The position numbers and the translations under genes were made by a program. The notes under the pieces are model-generated. The model searched no databases, was not told where the DNA came from, and saw only the letters and a program-made list of their open reading frames with translations. This document shows positions 25,701 to 34,898 of a DNA stretch of 64,000 nucleotides, one piece after another (position 1 is the first letter of the stretch; each line of letters opens with the position of its first letter). Where the stretch lies: the NCBI RefSeq assembly GCF_029360775.1, contig NZ_JARKMZ010000007.1, positions 94,697-158,696 of the forward strand, in the 5' to 3' direction. Source of the DNA: Daejeonella sp. H1SJ63. Lineage in GTDB: Bacteria; Bacteroidota; Bacteroidia; Sphingobacteriales; Sphingobacteriaceae.

Positions 25701-27599
25701 ATGAAAAATCATCACCTATCGAAAACCTTAAAAATATCTTCATTCTGCTTTTTTTTGCTTGCCACATTTGCGGGAATCGGATGTAAAACAGGGAACAATG
25801 TACTACCCCCGTCTGACAAAGATAATGGCGGACTGATCCTTCCCGGGGGATTTGAAGCTTTGGTTGTGACCGACAGCATTGGCGGAGGCAAGGTCGTTGC
25901 ACTAAAGATCAGTCAGCTTCCTAAAACGGCTTACTATCAGCCACCACCGCCAGAGATCAAGGGCGCTCCAAAAAGCACCCAGCTGAGCCGCCCAAACAAT
26001 GCTCCAAAAGGCAATTATGTAGGAGCCAGACATATTGCAGTAAACAGCAATGGCGACATTTATGTCAAACTCAGATCTCCGACAGTTGACGGTTATGGCA
26101 ATGCCGCCCTGAGAGATTTAAACGGCGATGGCAAAGCGGATACGATGAAAATCTGGGGTAAATACGAAAACCGGAACAGGGGGACTGCTATGAAGATCCA
26201 TAATGGCTATCTCTACTACAGCTCTGAGATGATGGTTTATCGCAATAAGCTGAAAGATGGACAATTGGTGCCGGATAGTAAGATGGATACCGTTGTAATG
26301 GATACCCCACCATATCATGAACATCAGGCAAAGGCTCTTGCTTTTGATGGCAGAGGAAATATGTTCGTTTCATGGGGTATCGGAACCAACTCATGCCAGA
26401 CTGAAAACAGGCGTCCGGGTTCTCCCGGTAAAGTGCCATGCCCCGATATGGATGATCACGGAGGGATCTGGAAATTCGATGAAAATAAACTGAATCAAAA
26501 GCAAAGCGACGGTAAAAGGTATGCAACGGGGATGAGAAGTATTGTTGGCATGGAATGGGATAAGAAAACAAACGCTCTTTATGCTGTTCACCATGGCAGG
26601 GATGATTTCCGTTTGCTATGGCCTGAATTTTACAGTCCGTGGAAAAGCGCCATGCTTCCGGCTGATGAACTTTTCAAAGTTACCGAAGGCATGGATGGCG
26701 GATTCCCGTACTATTATTACGACCAGATGCTTGAAAAGAAAATCCTCAGTCCTGAATATGGCGGCGATGGCATTAAAGAAGGTGATGGCGCCAAACTTCC
26801 GAAACCTGTCATTGGTTTTCCGGGGCACTTCGCACCTAATGAAATATTATTCTACAAAGGCGATCAATTCCCTGAACGCTATAAAGATGGTGCATTTGTC
26901 GCCATGCATGGATCTACCAACCGTATCCCATACCCTCAGGTGGGTTTTGTGGTGCTGTTTGTTCCGATGAAAAACGGTAAAGTTACTGGTCCATGGGAGG
27001 TATTTGCTGATGGCTTTGCCGGCGTAGATACCGTTGCAATAGCAAATGATGCAAAGTACAGACCAATGGGGCTTGCAGAAGGCCCGGATGGTTCCTTATA
27101 TGTTGGCGATACCGAAAAGGGTAAAATCTGGCGTATTATGTATAAGGGTGATAAAAAATCATTCGGCAGCAAACAGCTTGCCGCGATGGAAAAACGTAAG
27201 AATACTGTTTCTTACCTGAAAACACCGGATGAGATGAACGATAACCTCGACAGAAAGGGGAAACCGGTACATGCCGAACTTTTATACAATATTTATTGCC
27301 GCGGCTGTCACCAGACTGATGGTAATGGGGATGGAAACCGCTTCCCTCCACTTGCCGGATCTGAATGGGTGAACAGTGATAAAACGGTTCTGATCAATGT
27401 GGTGCTCAACGGACTGACGGGCAATATTCAGGTTAAAGGACAGAACTTTAACGATACCATGCCTGCACATGCCTCGTTCCTCAACAATAAAGAGGTATCT
27501 GAGATACTGACGTATGTAAGGAAAAGTTTCGGGAATAATTCAGGGCCTGTTACTGAAAAAGAAGTAGCAGATGTTAGAAAACTAACAGTTAAGAAATAG
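25701..27599 (+). CDS. Propeller-cytochrome c lipoprotein (sugar dehydrogenase-like)
   Basis: 632 residues with lipobox GIGC (Cys29). The large N-terminal domain is a propeller related to PQQ-dependent sugar dehydrogenases: ARHIAVNSNGDIYVKLR, a Ca-binding-type loop DLNGDGKAD, YATGMRSIVGMEWD, GHFAPNEILFY, GLAEGPDGSLYVGD. A C-terminal cytochrome c domain carries CRGCH at residues 533-537 and a likely Met ligand in NDTMPAH. It probably oxidises a sugar-like substrate at the cell surface and passes electrons to the respiratory chain. It stands alone between a regulatory gap and a good terminator. Confidence 0.88.
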   Translation: MKNHHLSKTLKISSFCFFLLATFAGIGCKTGNNVLPPSDKDNGGLILPGGFEALVVTDSIGGGKVVALKISQLPKTAYYQPPPPEIKGAPKSTQLSRPNNAPKGNYVGARHIAVNSNGDIYVKLRSPTVDGYGNAALRDLNGDGKADTMKIWGKYENRNRGTAMKIHNGYLYYSSEMMVYRNKLKDGQLVPDSKMDTVVMDTPPYHEHQAKALAFDGRGNMFVSWGIGTNSCQTENRRPGSPGKVPCPDMDDHGGIWKFDENKLNQKQSDGKRYATGMRSIVGMEWDKKTNALYAVHHGRDDFRLLWPEFYSPWKSAMLPADELFKVTEGMDGGFPYYYYDQMLEKKILSPEYGGDGIKEGDGAKLPKPVIGFPGHFAPNEILFYKGDQFPERYKDGAFVAMHGSTNRIPYPQVGFVVLFVPMKNGKVTGPWEVFADGFAGVDTVAIANDAKYRPMGLAEGPDGSLYVGDTEKGKIWRIMYKGDKKSFGSKQLAAMEKRKNTVSYLKTPDEMNDNLDRKGKPVHAELLYNIYCRGCHQTDGNGDGNRFPPLAGSEWVNSDKTVLINVVLNGLTGNIQVKGQNFNDTMPAHASFLNNKEVSEILTYVRKSFGNNSGPVTEKEVADVRKLTVKK

Positions 27600-27628
27600 A
27601 AAGTATTTTCTCAAAATTTATAAACAAA

Positions 27629-27664
27629 GAAAAGCCGGTGCATCATGTACTGGCTTTTCTTTTT
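27629..27664 (+). terminator. Terminator of the propeller-cytochrome gene
   Basis: AGAAAAGCCGGT pairs with ACTGGCTTTTCT (27629-27640 with 27649-27660, one G-T wobble) and runs into a T tract. Confidence 0.85.
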
Positions 27665-27711
27665 GAATTTTTCTCTTATCGAAAAATAAAATAGTTTAAA
27701 TTAAAAATTAG

Positions 27712-27719
27712 TATTTTTG
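27712..27719 (+). promoter_or_regulatory. Candidate -7 promoter element (TATTTTTG)
   Basis: Fits TAnnTTTG, 167 bp upstream of the ATG at 27879 and 36 bp upstream of the structured repeat. Copy A has a -7 box 40 bp upstream of its repeat. The surrounding promoter sequences differ. No strong -33 element is seen. Confidence 0.4.
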
Positions 27720-27747
27720 ACAAATAAATACTCTCAAAGCTCCAATT

Positions 27748-27850
27748 ATGAACCCGTCATGATTTTGCTAAAACCCGCAGGGGGTATGATTATTAAACCA
27801 TGGTCGCCCTGCCTGCGGCAGGCAGGCCTGCCTACCGCAGGTAGGTTCAT
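27748..27850 (+). repeat. Structured leader repeat, copy B
   Basis: Second copy of the element at 4218-4322, in the same orientation relative to its gene. Outer arms ATGAACC and GGTTCAT still pair. The inner 10-bp helix is kept with two A-U to G-U type changes and one mismatch. The ACCC/GGGT hairpin is kept, and the first GC-rich hairpin is more perfect (CCTGCCTG with CAGGCAGG). The similarity again runs to the start codon 28 bases on. Confidence 0.75.
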
Positions 27851-27878
27851 CACCATTAAAAACCAAAAAAATAAACGG

Positions 27879-28463
27879 ATGAAAAAAATTTTAATTATCG
27901 CGGCAGCGGTTGTGTTATTAGGTTCCTGCAAAAAGGAGATGATCTCAGAAACTGCAAATCAGAATGATCAAAAAAAATATGCTGAAATGGCGCAAGGTGC
28001 TTTACTTTTAAAAGCGAAAGATGCAGCAAGCCTGCAGATGTCTGTACCTGATCAGACAAAGGGCAAAAAAGTAAGCCGTCCGCTTACAAGTACCGGGTCA
28101 GGCAGCATCAGCTACATTCCAAATGGTTGCGGAGATGGAACTCTTCAGTTCAGATCAGAGGGAACAGGAAATTCAACTGCACTCGGGCTTCAGAAACAGG
28201 TGACTACATTTTGTATTAATCCGGCTACGGGACAAGTAATTGGTTCTATAGGCGGGGTAGGAACTGCCGCCAATGGAGATAAGCTTTACTATACTCTTGC
28301 TGGTGCAGGAATTGACGCTGCAAGCGGATTTATGTACCAGGAATATATCTTCACAGGTGGCACAGGAAGATTTACTGAAGCAACAGGGAATATGACCTTA
28401 TTGTACACAGTAAATACACCTGTTAATTATGAATACACAGGTAAAGGTACGATCATCTTTTAA
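27879..28463 (+). CDS. Small lipoprotein with beta-barrel-like domain
   Basis: 194 residues from the ATG at 27879. A longer reading from a TTG at 27717 would translate the structured repeat, so it was rejected. Lipobox LGSC (Cys16 or so). After a charged linker, residues from about 80 on (ISYIPNGCGDGTLQF, GNSTALGLQKQVTTFC, YQEYIFTGGTGRFTEATGNMT) suggest a small beta-barrel resembling allene-oxide-cyclase/calycin-type folds. The similarity is only a visual impression. Function unknown. Confidence 0.72.
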   Translation: MKKILIIAAAVVLLGSCKKEMISETANQNDQKKYAEMAQGALLLKAKDAASLQMSVPDQTKGKKVSRPLTSTGSGSISYIPNGCGDGTLQFRSEGTGNSTALGLQKQVTTFCINPATGQVIGSIGGVGTAANGDKLYYTLAGAGIDAASGFMYQEYIFTGGTGRFTEATGNMTLLYTVNTPVNYEYTGKGTIIF

Positions 28464-28584
28464 AGATTCAGGATAACTTCCTTAACATACAGCTTAAAAT
28501 CTTTTAAAAACACCATTCAAAGCCGGTTTTTCTTTTCATGCATCTGAATTTATTGAATTTATACCATCGGGCCCTGTCATTTTA

Positions 28585-28592
28585 TATATTTG
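28585..28592 (+). promoter_or_regulatory. Candidate -7 element (TATATTTG)
   Basis: Matches TAnnTTTG 23 bp upstream of the ATG at 28608, which would give a very short leader. No -33 partner is obvious. Confidence 0.35.
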
Positions 28593-28607
28593 AAAAAAAA
28601 TAAAAAA

Positions 28608-28904
28608 ATGATAGCACACCACGTTTTATTCTGGCTGAAAGCCGACATGACCGAAGAACAGAAAACTGCATTCCGCAAAAGTTTGGATACTCTTCAATTT
28701 ATAGATGTTGTTAAGTTTTTTCATGTAGGTACACCTGCTCCGATTGAACGCGCAGTTGTTGACACCAGCTATACATTTAGTTTATTGCTGGTTTTCGAAG
28801 ATCTGGCGGCTCATGATGTATATCAGGTTCACCCTCTGCACAAAGCTTTCCTGGATGAGTTCCGTGCTTTTTTTGATAAGGTAACCATTTACGATGCTCA
28901 TTAA
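28608..28904 (+). CDS. Dabb (stress-responsive alpha/beta barrel) protein
   Basis: 98 residues from the ATG at 28608; the reading can be extended to a TTG at 28590 without benefit. It begins IAHHVLFWLKADMTEEQ and contains HVGTPAPIERAVVDTSYTFSLLLVFED and VYQVHPLHKAFL, the full Dabb domain. These small dimeric ferredoxin-like proteins are found across bacteria and plants, and their substrate is usually unknown. Cytoplasmic. A strong terminator follows. Confidence 0.88.
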   Translation: MIAHHVLFWLKADMTEEQKTAFRKSLDTLQFIDVVKFFHVGTPAPIERAVVDTSYTFSLLLVFEDLAAHDVYQVHPLHKAFLDEFRAFFDKVTIYDAH

Positions 28905-28933
28905 TATTTAAGAAGTATGCGGTTCATCCGCTG

Positions 28934-28971
28934 CAAAAGCCTGCAAGTAATTTTGCAGGCTTTTGTATTTT
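28934..28971 (+). terminator. Terminator of the Dabb gene
   Basis: CAAAAGCCTGCAA (28934-28946) pairs perfectly with TTGCAGGCTTTTG (28953-28965), followed by TATTTT. Confidence 0.88.
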
Positions 28972-29037
28972 AAGACCGGTCTTCATAATAATGTCTCCAT
29001 AAATTCTCTTTACTTTTAGTCTTCATAAAATAGATTC

Positions 29038-29955
29038 ATGAGAATTATCAGCCTCTTTCTGCTTTTCTCAATACTGAGTATAAGCCTATCAGCACAAAAT
29101 AAAAAATTTGAATTCATTGCCTTTGGGGATATGCCCTATCGTTTACCTGCTGATTATACCCGGTTTGAGACCCTGATCAAACAGGTAAACAAAGAAAAAC
29201 CTGCGTTCAGCGTTCATGTTGGCGATTTCAAATCAGGCTCTACCCTGTGCAGCGACGAGTACTTCAACAAAATACATGGCTATTTTGAGACATTCTCACA
29301 ACCTTTGATCTACACTCCTGGAGATAATGAATGGACCGACTGTAACCGGGAGGCCGCGGGAAGTTATAATCCCCTGGAACGCCTCAGCACCCTGCGTAAA
29401 CTCTTTTTTTCAAACACAAAAAGCTTTGGTAAGAAAAAAATGGAATTGAATACGCAAGCTGAAGACCCTGCATTTTCAGAATACGTTGAAAATCTTTCCT
29501 GGGAATATGGAGGTGTTCAGTTTGCAACTATTCATCTGGTAGGCAGCAATAATAACTTCAGGCCTGGAGGTGATAATACTGAGTTTCTGGGACGCGAGAA
29601 GGCCAATCTGGCCTGGATTGATGAGGTTTACCGTCGTGCTGCAGACAAAAAAGGTTTGGTATTCTTTACACAGGCAGATATGTTCAATGGGGGGAAAATT
29701 GCCCCTGTATTTCAGGAAATCTGTAATAAACTCTCAGAATTAAGCAGAAAATACGACAAGCCGGTGCTTTGGGTCAATGGCGATTCTCATCGTTTTATTG
29801 TCGACAAGCCCTTGCTCAATCCTGATAAACGGTCAACAATTTTAAACTTTACCCGTCTTCAGGTATTCGGAGATGCAGATATGGCCTCGGTTCGGATTAG
29901 CGTTGACCCAAAATCAAAGGAACTGTTTACGGTCAGGCAATTATTGATGGATTAA
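29038..29955 (+). CDS. Secreted metallophosphoesterase-like protein
   Basis: 305 residues with a signal peptide ending ...ISLSAQ. Calcineurin-like motifs appear in order: FGDMPY, FSVHVGDFKSG, TPGDNEWTDC, and late NGDSHRF. This suggests a two-metal phosphoesterase acting outside the cytoplasm. The canonical GDxHD/GNHE motifs are modified, so activity is not certain. The 3' 332 bp of the gene plus 41 bp downstream are duplicated at 32561-32933, beyond the TonB receptor gene. Confidence 0.78.
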   Translation: MRIISLFLLFSILSISLSAQNKKFEFIAFGDMPYRLPADYTRFETLIKQVNKEKPAFSVHVGDFKSGSTLCSDEYFNKIHGYFETFSQPLIYTPGDNEWTDCNREAAGSYNPLERLSTLRKLFFSNTKSFGKKKMELNTQAEDPAFSEYVENLSWEYGGVQFATIHLVGSNNNFRPGGDNTEFLGREKANLAWIDEVYRRAADKKGLVFFTQADMFNGGKIAPVFQEICNKLSELSRKYDKPVLWVNGDSHRFIVDKPLLNPDKRSTILNFTRLQVFGDADMASVRISVDPKSKELFTVRQLLMD

Positions 29956-29996
29956 TATTGGTAACAATAGCGACAAAATGAATCTGGCCGATGCCG
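29624..29996 (+). repeat. 373-bp direct repeat, intact copy
   Basis: Covers the 3' part of the phosphoesterase gene and its downstream flank. It is nearly identical to 32561-32933 in the same orientation. The two copies enclose the TonB receptor gene and little else. Confidence 0.95.
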
Positions 29997-30011
29997 ATAT
30001 AAGTGCTGAGT

Positions 30012-32459
30012 TTAAAACTCCTTCTCTCCAAACTCACTTCCCGGCAACTTAAGTTTTTTAGCCATCTTATTCAGGTTATAGCTTAGGTTCAGCATGAACA
30101 CATCTACTTCATAAATATAATTCGTAGTGGTATAAAAATCAGGAGCCCAGGTAGAGATTCGCTGTTCATTACTTTTCAGTAATCCCAGATCCATATTCTG
30201 CCATTGAAGCAATGCGGTCATTCTGCCTTTCATAAAAGTTTTTTTCACTGAACTGTTCGGAGATAAGAACCCTGAATCTTTACCCTGCACAGTAGGTCTG
30301 GCAGAAAGATAGTTCACATTTCCCTGGACACTAAATCCTGAACCCAGGTTAAAGTTTACATTAGCATTGATGGAATATACCCAATCAGAGTTTTTCAGGT
30401 AATTTGTATAATTCAGCACTGAACCACTGATTGTACTTCTGTAAATATTGGCTCCCAAATATAGTTGTGACCATTTCGCCGGGCTGTAGTTCGCACCAAT
30501 CTCTATCCCCAGTCTGCTGGCCTTATCAGCATTCGTATAAACCCGGTTTAAGATCGTATCGGCATAAACACTGTTTACCCGCTGAATAGGATTTTTGATA
30601 TCCTGATAATACAAGGTTGAAAATAAAGAGCCCTGACTGAAACTCTTTGTAAATCCGGCTTCAGCCAGATAGATAAACTCAGGCAAAAGACTCGCATCTC
30701 CTCTTTCAAGAGTCTCAGAATGCTCACGCTCAGGAATAGGATTTAACTCAAAATTATTAGTACGCTGAACTCTCCTGCTCAGTCCGGCTTTGAATTTCCA
30801 TTCCTTCTCAAAACTATAAAGCATATTGACCGAAGGGAACAAATTATTAAGCTCCAGAAGATAGTCATTACTGCTTACCGACTTCACATTCAGATCACGG
30901 TTGGCATACTCATACCTCAAACCTCCGGCATATTCGATTCGATCAGCTTTACCTGAATATTGAGTATAAAGTGAGTGAATCTGATTCTTTGCCTTCACAT
31001 CACCTGAAAACTGCGGTGCAACAACAAGGCCGGTGTTGCCTTTTTCCTGAACCGAATAAATAAACTGTCCGTCCTGCTGATCCAACCGATACTGATAACC
31101 ACTCTCCAGCTTGCCTTTACCCAAAGCTATACTATAATCAATTTTACTTCTAAATCCATTTAGGGGGTTTTTATAAGTACTCAGCGTATTCTGCACAAGC
31201 TGATTCATCTCAATATTTCTGTTTTTTGTTGAGCCCTCAAGACCGGCATGTTCAAATAAAGCAGAAAAGTTCAAGGCAGATTTCTTCGAAAAAGTACGGG
31301 TATAATCAATATTCCCAAGCATGAAATTACCCTGCTTATTTTGCAGATTGGGATTGAAATAATCAGAGCGGCCAATCACCTGCCCGGTACTGATCACAGT
31401 ATTCTGGTTTGAATAATAAATATCGGCTACCCTGTCCTGATATTTGTGTCCGGCAAAAAAACCAATGGAAAACTGATGCTTTTCTGATGGAGTGAAGGTA
31501 AGACTAAAACGTCCTCCATAATTGTATTTATCGAAACTACGCTCTCCCTTCGACGGAAAACTTGTTTTCTTATTGCCAATGATGGTGTAAACATCTCCGT
31601 CGCGAAATCCGGCATTATCATTTCGCAGGTAATTGGCGCTTGCCGAAAAATCCCATGCATCTTTTTTATAGTTAAAACTCAGGTCAGCACCATATCGCTG
31701 TTGCTTTTCGGCATTGCCGTAAGTCCTAACCGACGGGAGTCCTCCCTGAATATTATTGACAAAAACTGTGCTGTTGTCCGCACCACTTTTAGTGGTAATA
31801 TTGATAATACCTCCTTTACCATCCGGATCATATTTGGCAGAAGGTGCGGTAATCAGTTCTATATTTTCTACTGAGTTGGCCGGCAACTGGCTTAGAATAG
31901 TCGATGCATCAGTTTGTACAGGCTTTCCATTGATTAATACTAAAAATCCTTTGGATCCCCTGACAGAGATTTCTCCCATCCCATCAACCGATATGGATGG
32001 CATATTTTTAATTACATCGATTGCTGTCCCACCCTTTGCTGATTCGAACTGGGCTGCTTTATAAACCTGCTTGTCGATCTTATTCAGACTCTGCAATTGC
32101 TGACCGGTAACCTTTACTTCTGACAAAAACTGTTGATTTAAACCAAGCTCCAAACGGCCGATATTTAACCTCTGCCCGGCAGAAAGATTAATTAATGAAG
32201 ATTTCAAAGTGGTATATCCTACAAACTGAACTTTGATAAAATAAGTACCAGCCTGCAGCTTTTCGAACTTAAATTTTCCGGATGCATCTGCCATCTGCCC
32301 GTTAAGCAATACTGAATCAGCAGATTTAAACAAGGAAACACTGGCAAATTCAAGTGGAGCGGCAGCTGCCTTGTCAAAAGCAACTCCCTCAATAACAGAG
32401 TTTTGCGCGAACAATTTAGTGGAAACAACAAACAGAAGCAGGAATAAGCTTTTCTTCAT
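30012..32459 (-). CDS. TonB-dependent receptor with carboxypeptidase-like N-terminal domain
   Basis: 815 residues with a signal peptide ending ...TKLFAQ. A carboxypeptidase-regulatory-like domain (about residues 20-110) is followed by a plug (LQSLNKIDKQVYKAAQFESAKGGTAIDVIKNMP style opening, VSVRGSKGFLVLINGKP type core) and a 14-22 strand outer-membrane barrel (OMP_b-brl_3 type). It is probably an outer-membrane transporter or adhesion-type barrel. No SusD partner, sigma factor or anti-sigma factor is adjacent. The gene sits exactly between two direct repeats derived from the phosphoesterase gene. Confidence 0.87.
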   Translation of the reverse strand: MKKSLFLLLFVVSTKLFAQNSVIEGVAFDKAAAAPLEFASVSLFKSADSVLLNGQMADASGKFKFEKLQAGTYFIKVQFVGYTTLKSSLINLSAGQRLNIGRLELGLNQQFLSEVKVTGQQLQSLNKIDKQVYKAAQFESAKGGTAIDVIKNMPSISVDGMGEISVRGSKGFLVLINGKPVQTDASTILSQLPANSVENIELITAPSAKYDPDGKGGIINITTKSGADNSTVFVNNIQGGLPSVRTYGNAEKQQRYGADLSFNYKKDAWDFSASANYLRNDNAGFRDGDVYTIIGNKKTSFPSKGERSFDKYNYGGRFSLTFTPSEKHQFSIGFFAGHKYQDRVADIYYSNQNTVISTGQVIGRSDYFNPNLQNKQGNFMLGNIDYTRTFSKKSALNFSALFEHAGLEGSTKNRNIEMNQLVQNTLSTYKNPLNGFRSKIDYSIALGKGKLESGYQYRLDQQDGQFIYSVQEKGNTGLVVAPQFSGDVKAKNQIHSLYTQYSGKADRIEYAGGLRYEYANRDLNVKSVSSNDYLLELNNLFPSVNMLYSFEKEWKFKAGLSRRVQRTNNFELNPIPEREHSETLERGDASLLPEFIYLAEAGFTKSFSQGSLFSTLYYQDIKNPIQRVNSVYADTILNRVYTNADKASRLGIEIGANYSPAKWSQLYLGANIYRSTISGSVLNYTNYLKNSDWVYSINANVNFNLGSGFSVQGNVNYLSARPTVQGKDSGFLSPNSSVKKTFMKGRMTALLQWQNMDLGLLKSNEQRISTWAPDFYTTTNYIYEVDVFMLNLSYNLNKMAKKLKLPGSEFGEKEF

Positions 32460-32560
32460 TTTTTAGTTCTGGTTAAGCCTGCGAAATTAAGTAATAATAA
32501 GACCCTCTAATAATCATAGCGGCATTGTTACCACCATATTTCCATAACTTAATTCTTAAT

Positions 32561-32933
32561 AGGTTTACCGCCGTGCTGCAGACAAAAAAGGTTTGGTATT
32601 CTTTACACAGGCAGATATGTTCAATGGGGGAAAATTGCCCCTGTATTTCAGAAAATCTGTAATAAACTCTCAGAATTAAGCAGAAAATACGGCAAGCCGG
32701 TGCTTTGGATCAATGGCGATTCCCATCGTTTTATTGTCGACAAGCCATTGCTCAATCCTGATAAACGGTCAACAATTTTAAACTTTACCAGTCTGCGGGT
32801 ATTCGGAGATGCAGATATGGACTCGGTTCGGATTAGCGTTGATCCAAAATCAAAGGAACTGTTTACGGTCAGGCAATTGTTGATGGATTAAATATTGGTA
32901 ACAATAGCGACAAAATGAATCTGGCCGATGCCG
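32561..32933 (+). pseudogene. Duplicated 3' fragment of the phosphoesterase gene
   Basis: A second copy of 29624-29996. One G is lost from a six-G run (five here, six in the intact gene), which shifts the frame, and the 5' two thirds of the gene are missing. The last 63 codons are still open from 32700 and end at the same stop. Scattered substitutions, mainly a few percent, show some age. It cannot encode a phosphoesterase. Confidence 0.92.
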
Positions 32934-32978
32934 GGTAATTGGTCTTACCTTCAGGAGATAAGAAACATCGCACTCAGG

Positions 32979-34463
32979 TTAACTTTTGTTTTTCCGTAAA
33001 GTGAAATAGAAAACTGTCCCTTTTCCGGGTTCTGACTCAAACCATATCGCCCCATTATGCTGCTCCACAATTTTCTTACATTGCACTAAACCAATACCGG
33101 TACCTTCAATATCCTCCTGTGCATGTAACCTGCGAAACATTTTGAATAATTTATCCTTATGAATTGGGTCTATGCCAATGCCATTGTCTTCAACTGTAAA
33201 TAGCCAATCCGCCCCCTGATTATGGCAGTCGATTTTGATTATCGGCGCAACTCCCTTCTTACTATATTTCAAACCATTTGAAATTAAATTTTGAAAAAGA
33301 AGCCCCAGCTCAAATCTATAACCTTTTAATACGGGTAATGTAGGATAGATAATTTGAGCAGAATTATGATCAAGTTGAAACTGAAGCCCTTCAATTACCT
33401 CAAGGAGTAACTCATTACAATCGACCTCAGAAATAGGATTAACCTGACCTAACCTGGCTGTCTCCATTAACCCTTTGATAAGGGTTGACAATCTTTCTGA
33501 TGCTTTTTTTATTAGATCAATGAAATAAATAGTTTCTTCTCTGGTAGGTGAATTATTGTCTAACTCCTCCCTCATAAGGCTTATGATTCCTCTGATATTA
33601 TTTACCGGTTCCTGAAGATCATGGGTTGCAATGTGAGTATAATCCTCAAGTTCTTTATTCTTTGCTTCTAATTTTAAAATATAATCGTTTAATAAAAGTC
33701 TTTGTTTTTGTACTTCAGTAACATCCTGTACAGTTCCAACTGTTTTTACAACCAAACCCTCCGAATCGTAAATATGCCTCCCTCTTTCCCTTAAAAATTT
33801 CAATGAACCTTTGGGTGTAATATACCTGTGAACAATGTTATATGGGATTTGGTTTATAATTGAATTTTGGTATGATTGTTTTACAAACTCTCTATCCTCC
33901 TCATGCACCAGCATTTCAAAACCTTCATTAGTTGAGCTGAATGCCCCCTGTTCAAGTTCAAATATTTCATACACTTCAGGCGACCATAAGACGTTGTTAT
34001 TGGCAATATCAAACTCCCAGTGCCCCAATCCACTCAATTGAAGAGCTTCCTTTAATTGAATGGATACCCTCTCAAGCTCTTCGGTTTTTCTAACGAACTC
34101 TGTTATTTCCCTGATTACTGCAAGAATCAATTCTTCGCCAGAATCATTTTGAATAATATTCAGGGCAATGCTTATAGAAACATTTGATGCATCTTTCCTG
34201 TACCCAATCAGCTTCATATTGTTAGACATTGATCTGGCTGAAGGATGAGAAACAAAACTTCGGAAATGAAACTTGTGTTTATCCCTAAGGTGCGGAGGAA
34301 TTAAATCTTGTATGGATTTCCCTTCAAGTTCGCCAGATTCATACCCAAACATTAAAAATGCCGCTTTATTCGTCAGAATAATTTTAGCGTTAAGGTCACA
34401 AATAATTATGCCATCAGGGGAGCACTCAAATGCATTAAGATAAATTTTCGAATCCAAAGTCAT
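32979..34463 (-). CDS. Soluble PAS-PAS sensor histidine kinase
   Basis: 494 residues without membrane segments. PAS 1 spans about residues 1-125 (DGIIICDLNAKIILTN); PAS 2 with PAC about 140-255 (LGHWEFDIANNNVLWSPE to GTVQDVTE). A coiled linker precedes the dimerisation domain with phospho-acceptor His281 (ATHDLQEPVNN). The ATPase domain has N-box NLISNGLKYS, DNGIGID and GTGIGL. It would sense a cytoplasmic signal. No response regulator is encoded nearby, so it is an orphan kinase in this window. Confidence 0.92.
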   Translation of the reverse strand: MTLDSKIYLNAFECSPDGIIICDLNAKIILTNKAAFLMFGYESGELEGKSIQDLIPPHLRDKHKFHFRSFVSHPSARSMSNNMKLIGYRKDASNVSISIALNIIQNDSGEELILAVIREITEFVRKTEELERVSIQLKEALQLSGLGHWEFDIANNNVLWSPEVYEIFELEQGAFSSTNEGFEMLVHEEDREFVKQSYQNSIINQIPYNIVHRYITPKGSLKFLRERGRHIYDSEGLVVKTVGTVQDVTEVQKQRLLLNDYILKLEAKNKELEDYTHIATHDLQEPVNNIRGIISLMREELDNNSPTREETIYFIDLIKKASERLSTLIKGLMETARLGQVNPISEVDCNELLLEVIEGLQFQLDHNSAQIIYPTLPVLKGYRFELGLLFQNLISNGLKYSKKGVAPIIKIDCHNQGADWLFTVEDNGIGIDPIHKDKLFKMFRRLHAQEDIEGTGIGLVQCKKIVEQHNGAIWFESEPGKGTVFYFTLRKNKS

Positions 34464-34898
34464 TTTAAGTTAATTTCTATGCATTATCCTATTTTCACGA
34501 AGAGTCATTATCGATCCTAAGTTTTAATTTTTCATTTGTTGAATGATGTCAAATTTTCAACCATTCACAACATATCTGCGAAATTCTTTCAGCACTGATT
34601 TGCTATAAGTAAAAATCCGGCCCAACCAAAGTTACATATAAGATAATCAATAGATCCGGATTTAAATTTGTAAATTTTTCATAACAATTATTCATCCCTG
34701 CCCGGTTTATCTGATTTAACCCGTCGTGCGGTTTGACAGGAATTAAAAAACAGGCATGATATTAACGTATCCTTTGTAATCAGGATATAAACCCTGCAAG
34801 CACTTTTTAAGGGTTAATTCTATTAAAAATATTGGAGCTGATTAACCGGCAAGTATTGATAACAATATCAACAAGGGGTTTGAACACTGGCCAGCTTG
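34464..34898. other. Intergenic region upstream of the histidine kinase
   Basis: 435 bp without a gene. It holds a good -7 box on the - strand (34627-34634) and a long-range inverted pair (AAATCCGG and CCGGATTT) around it. The rest is AT-rich with nothing recognised. Confidence 0.55.
34627..34634 (-). promoter_or_regulatory. Candidate -7 element for the histidine kinase
   Basis: On the - strand this reads TAACTTTG, an exact TAnnTTTG match, about 165 bp upstream of the kinase start. A TTG lies a little too close upstream for ideal spacing. Confidence 0.4.

Noticed and set aside
27717..27878. Upstream extension of the small lipoprotein from a TTG
   Set aside because: It would translate the structured repeat and place the lipoprotein signal 54 residues inside the protein.
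29624..32933. Insertion sequence or composite transposon around the TonB receptor
   Set aside because: No transposase and no terminal inverted repeats; the flanking repeats are coding sequence of a phosphoesterase.
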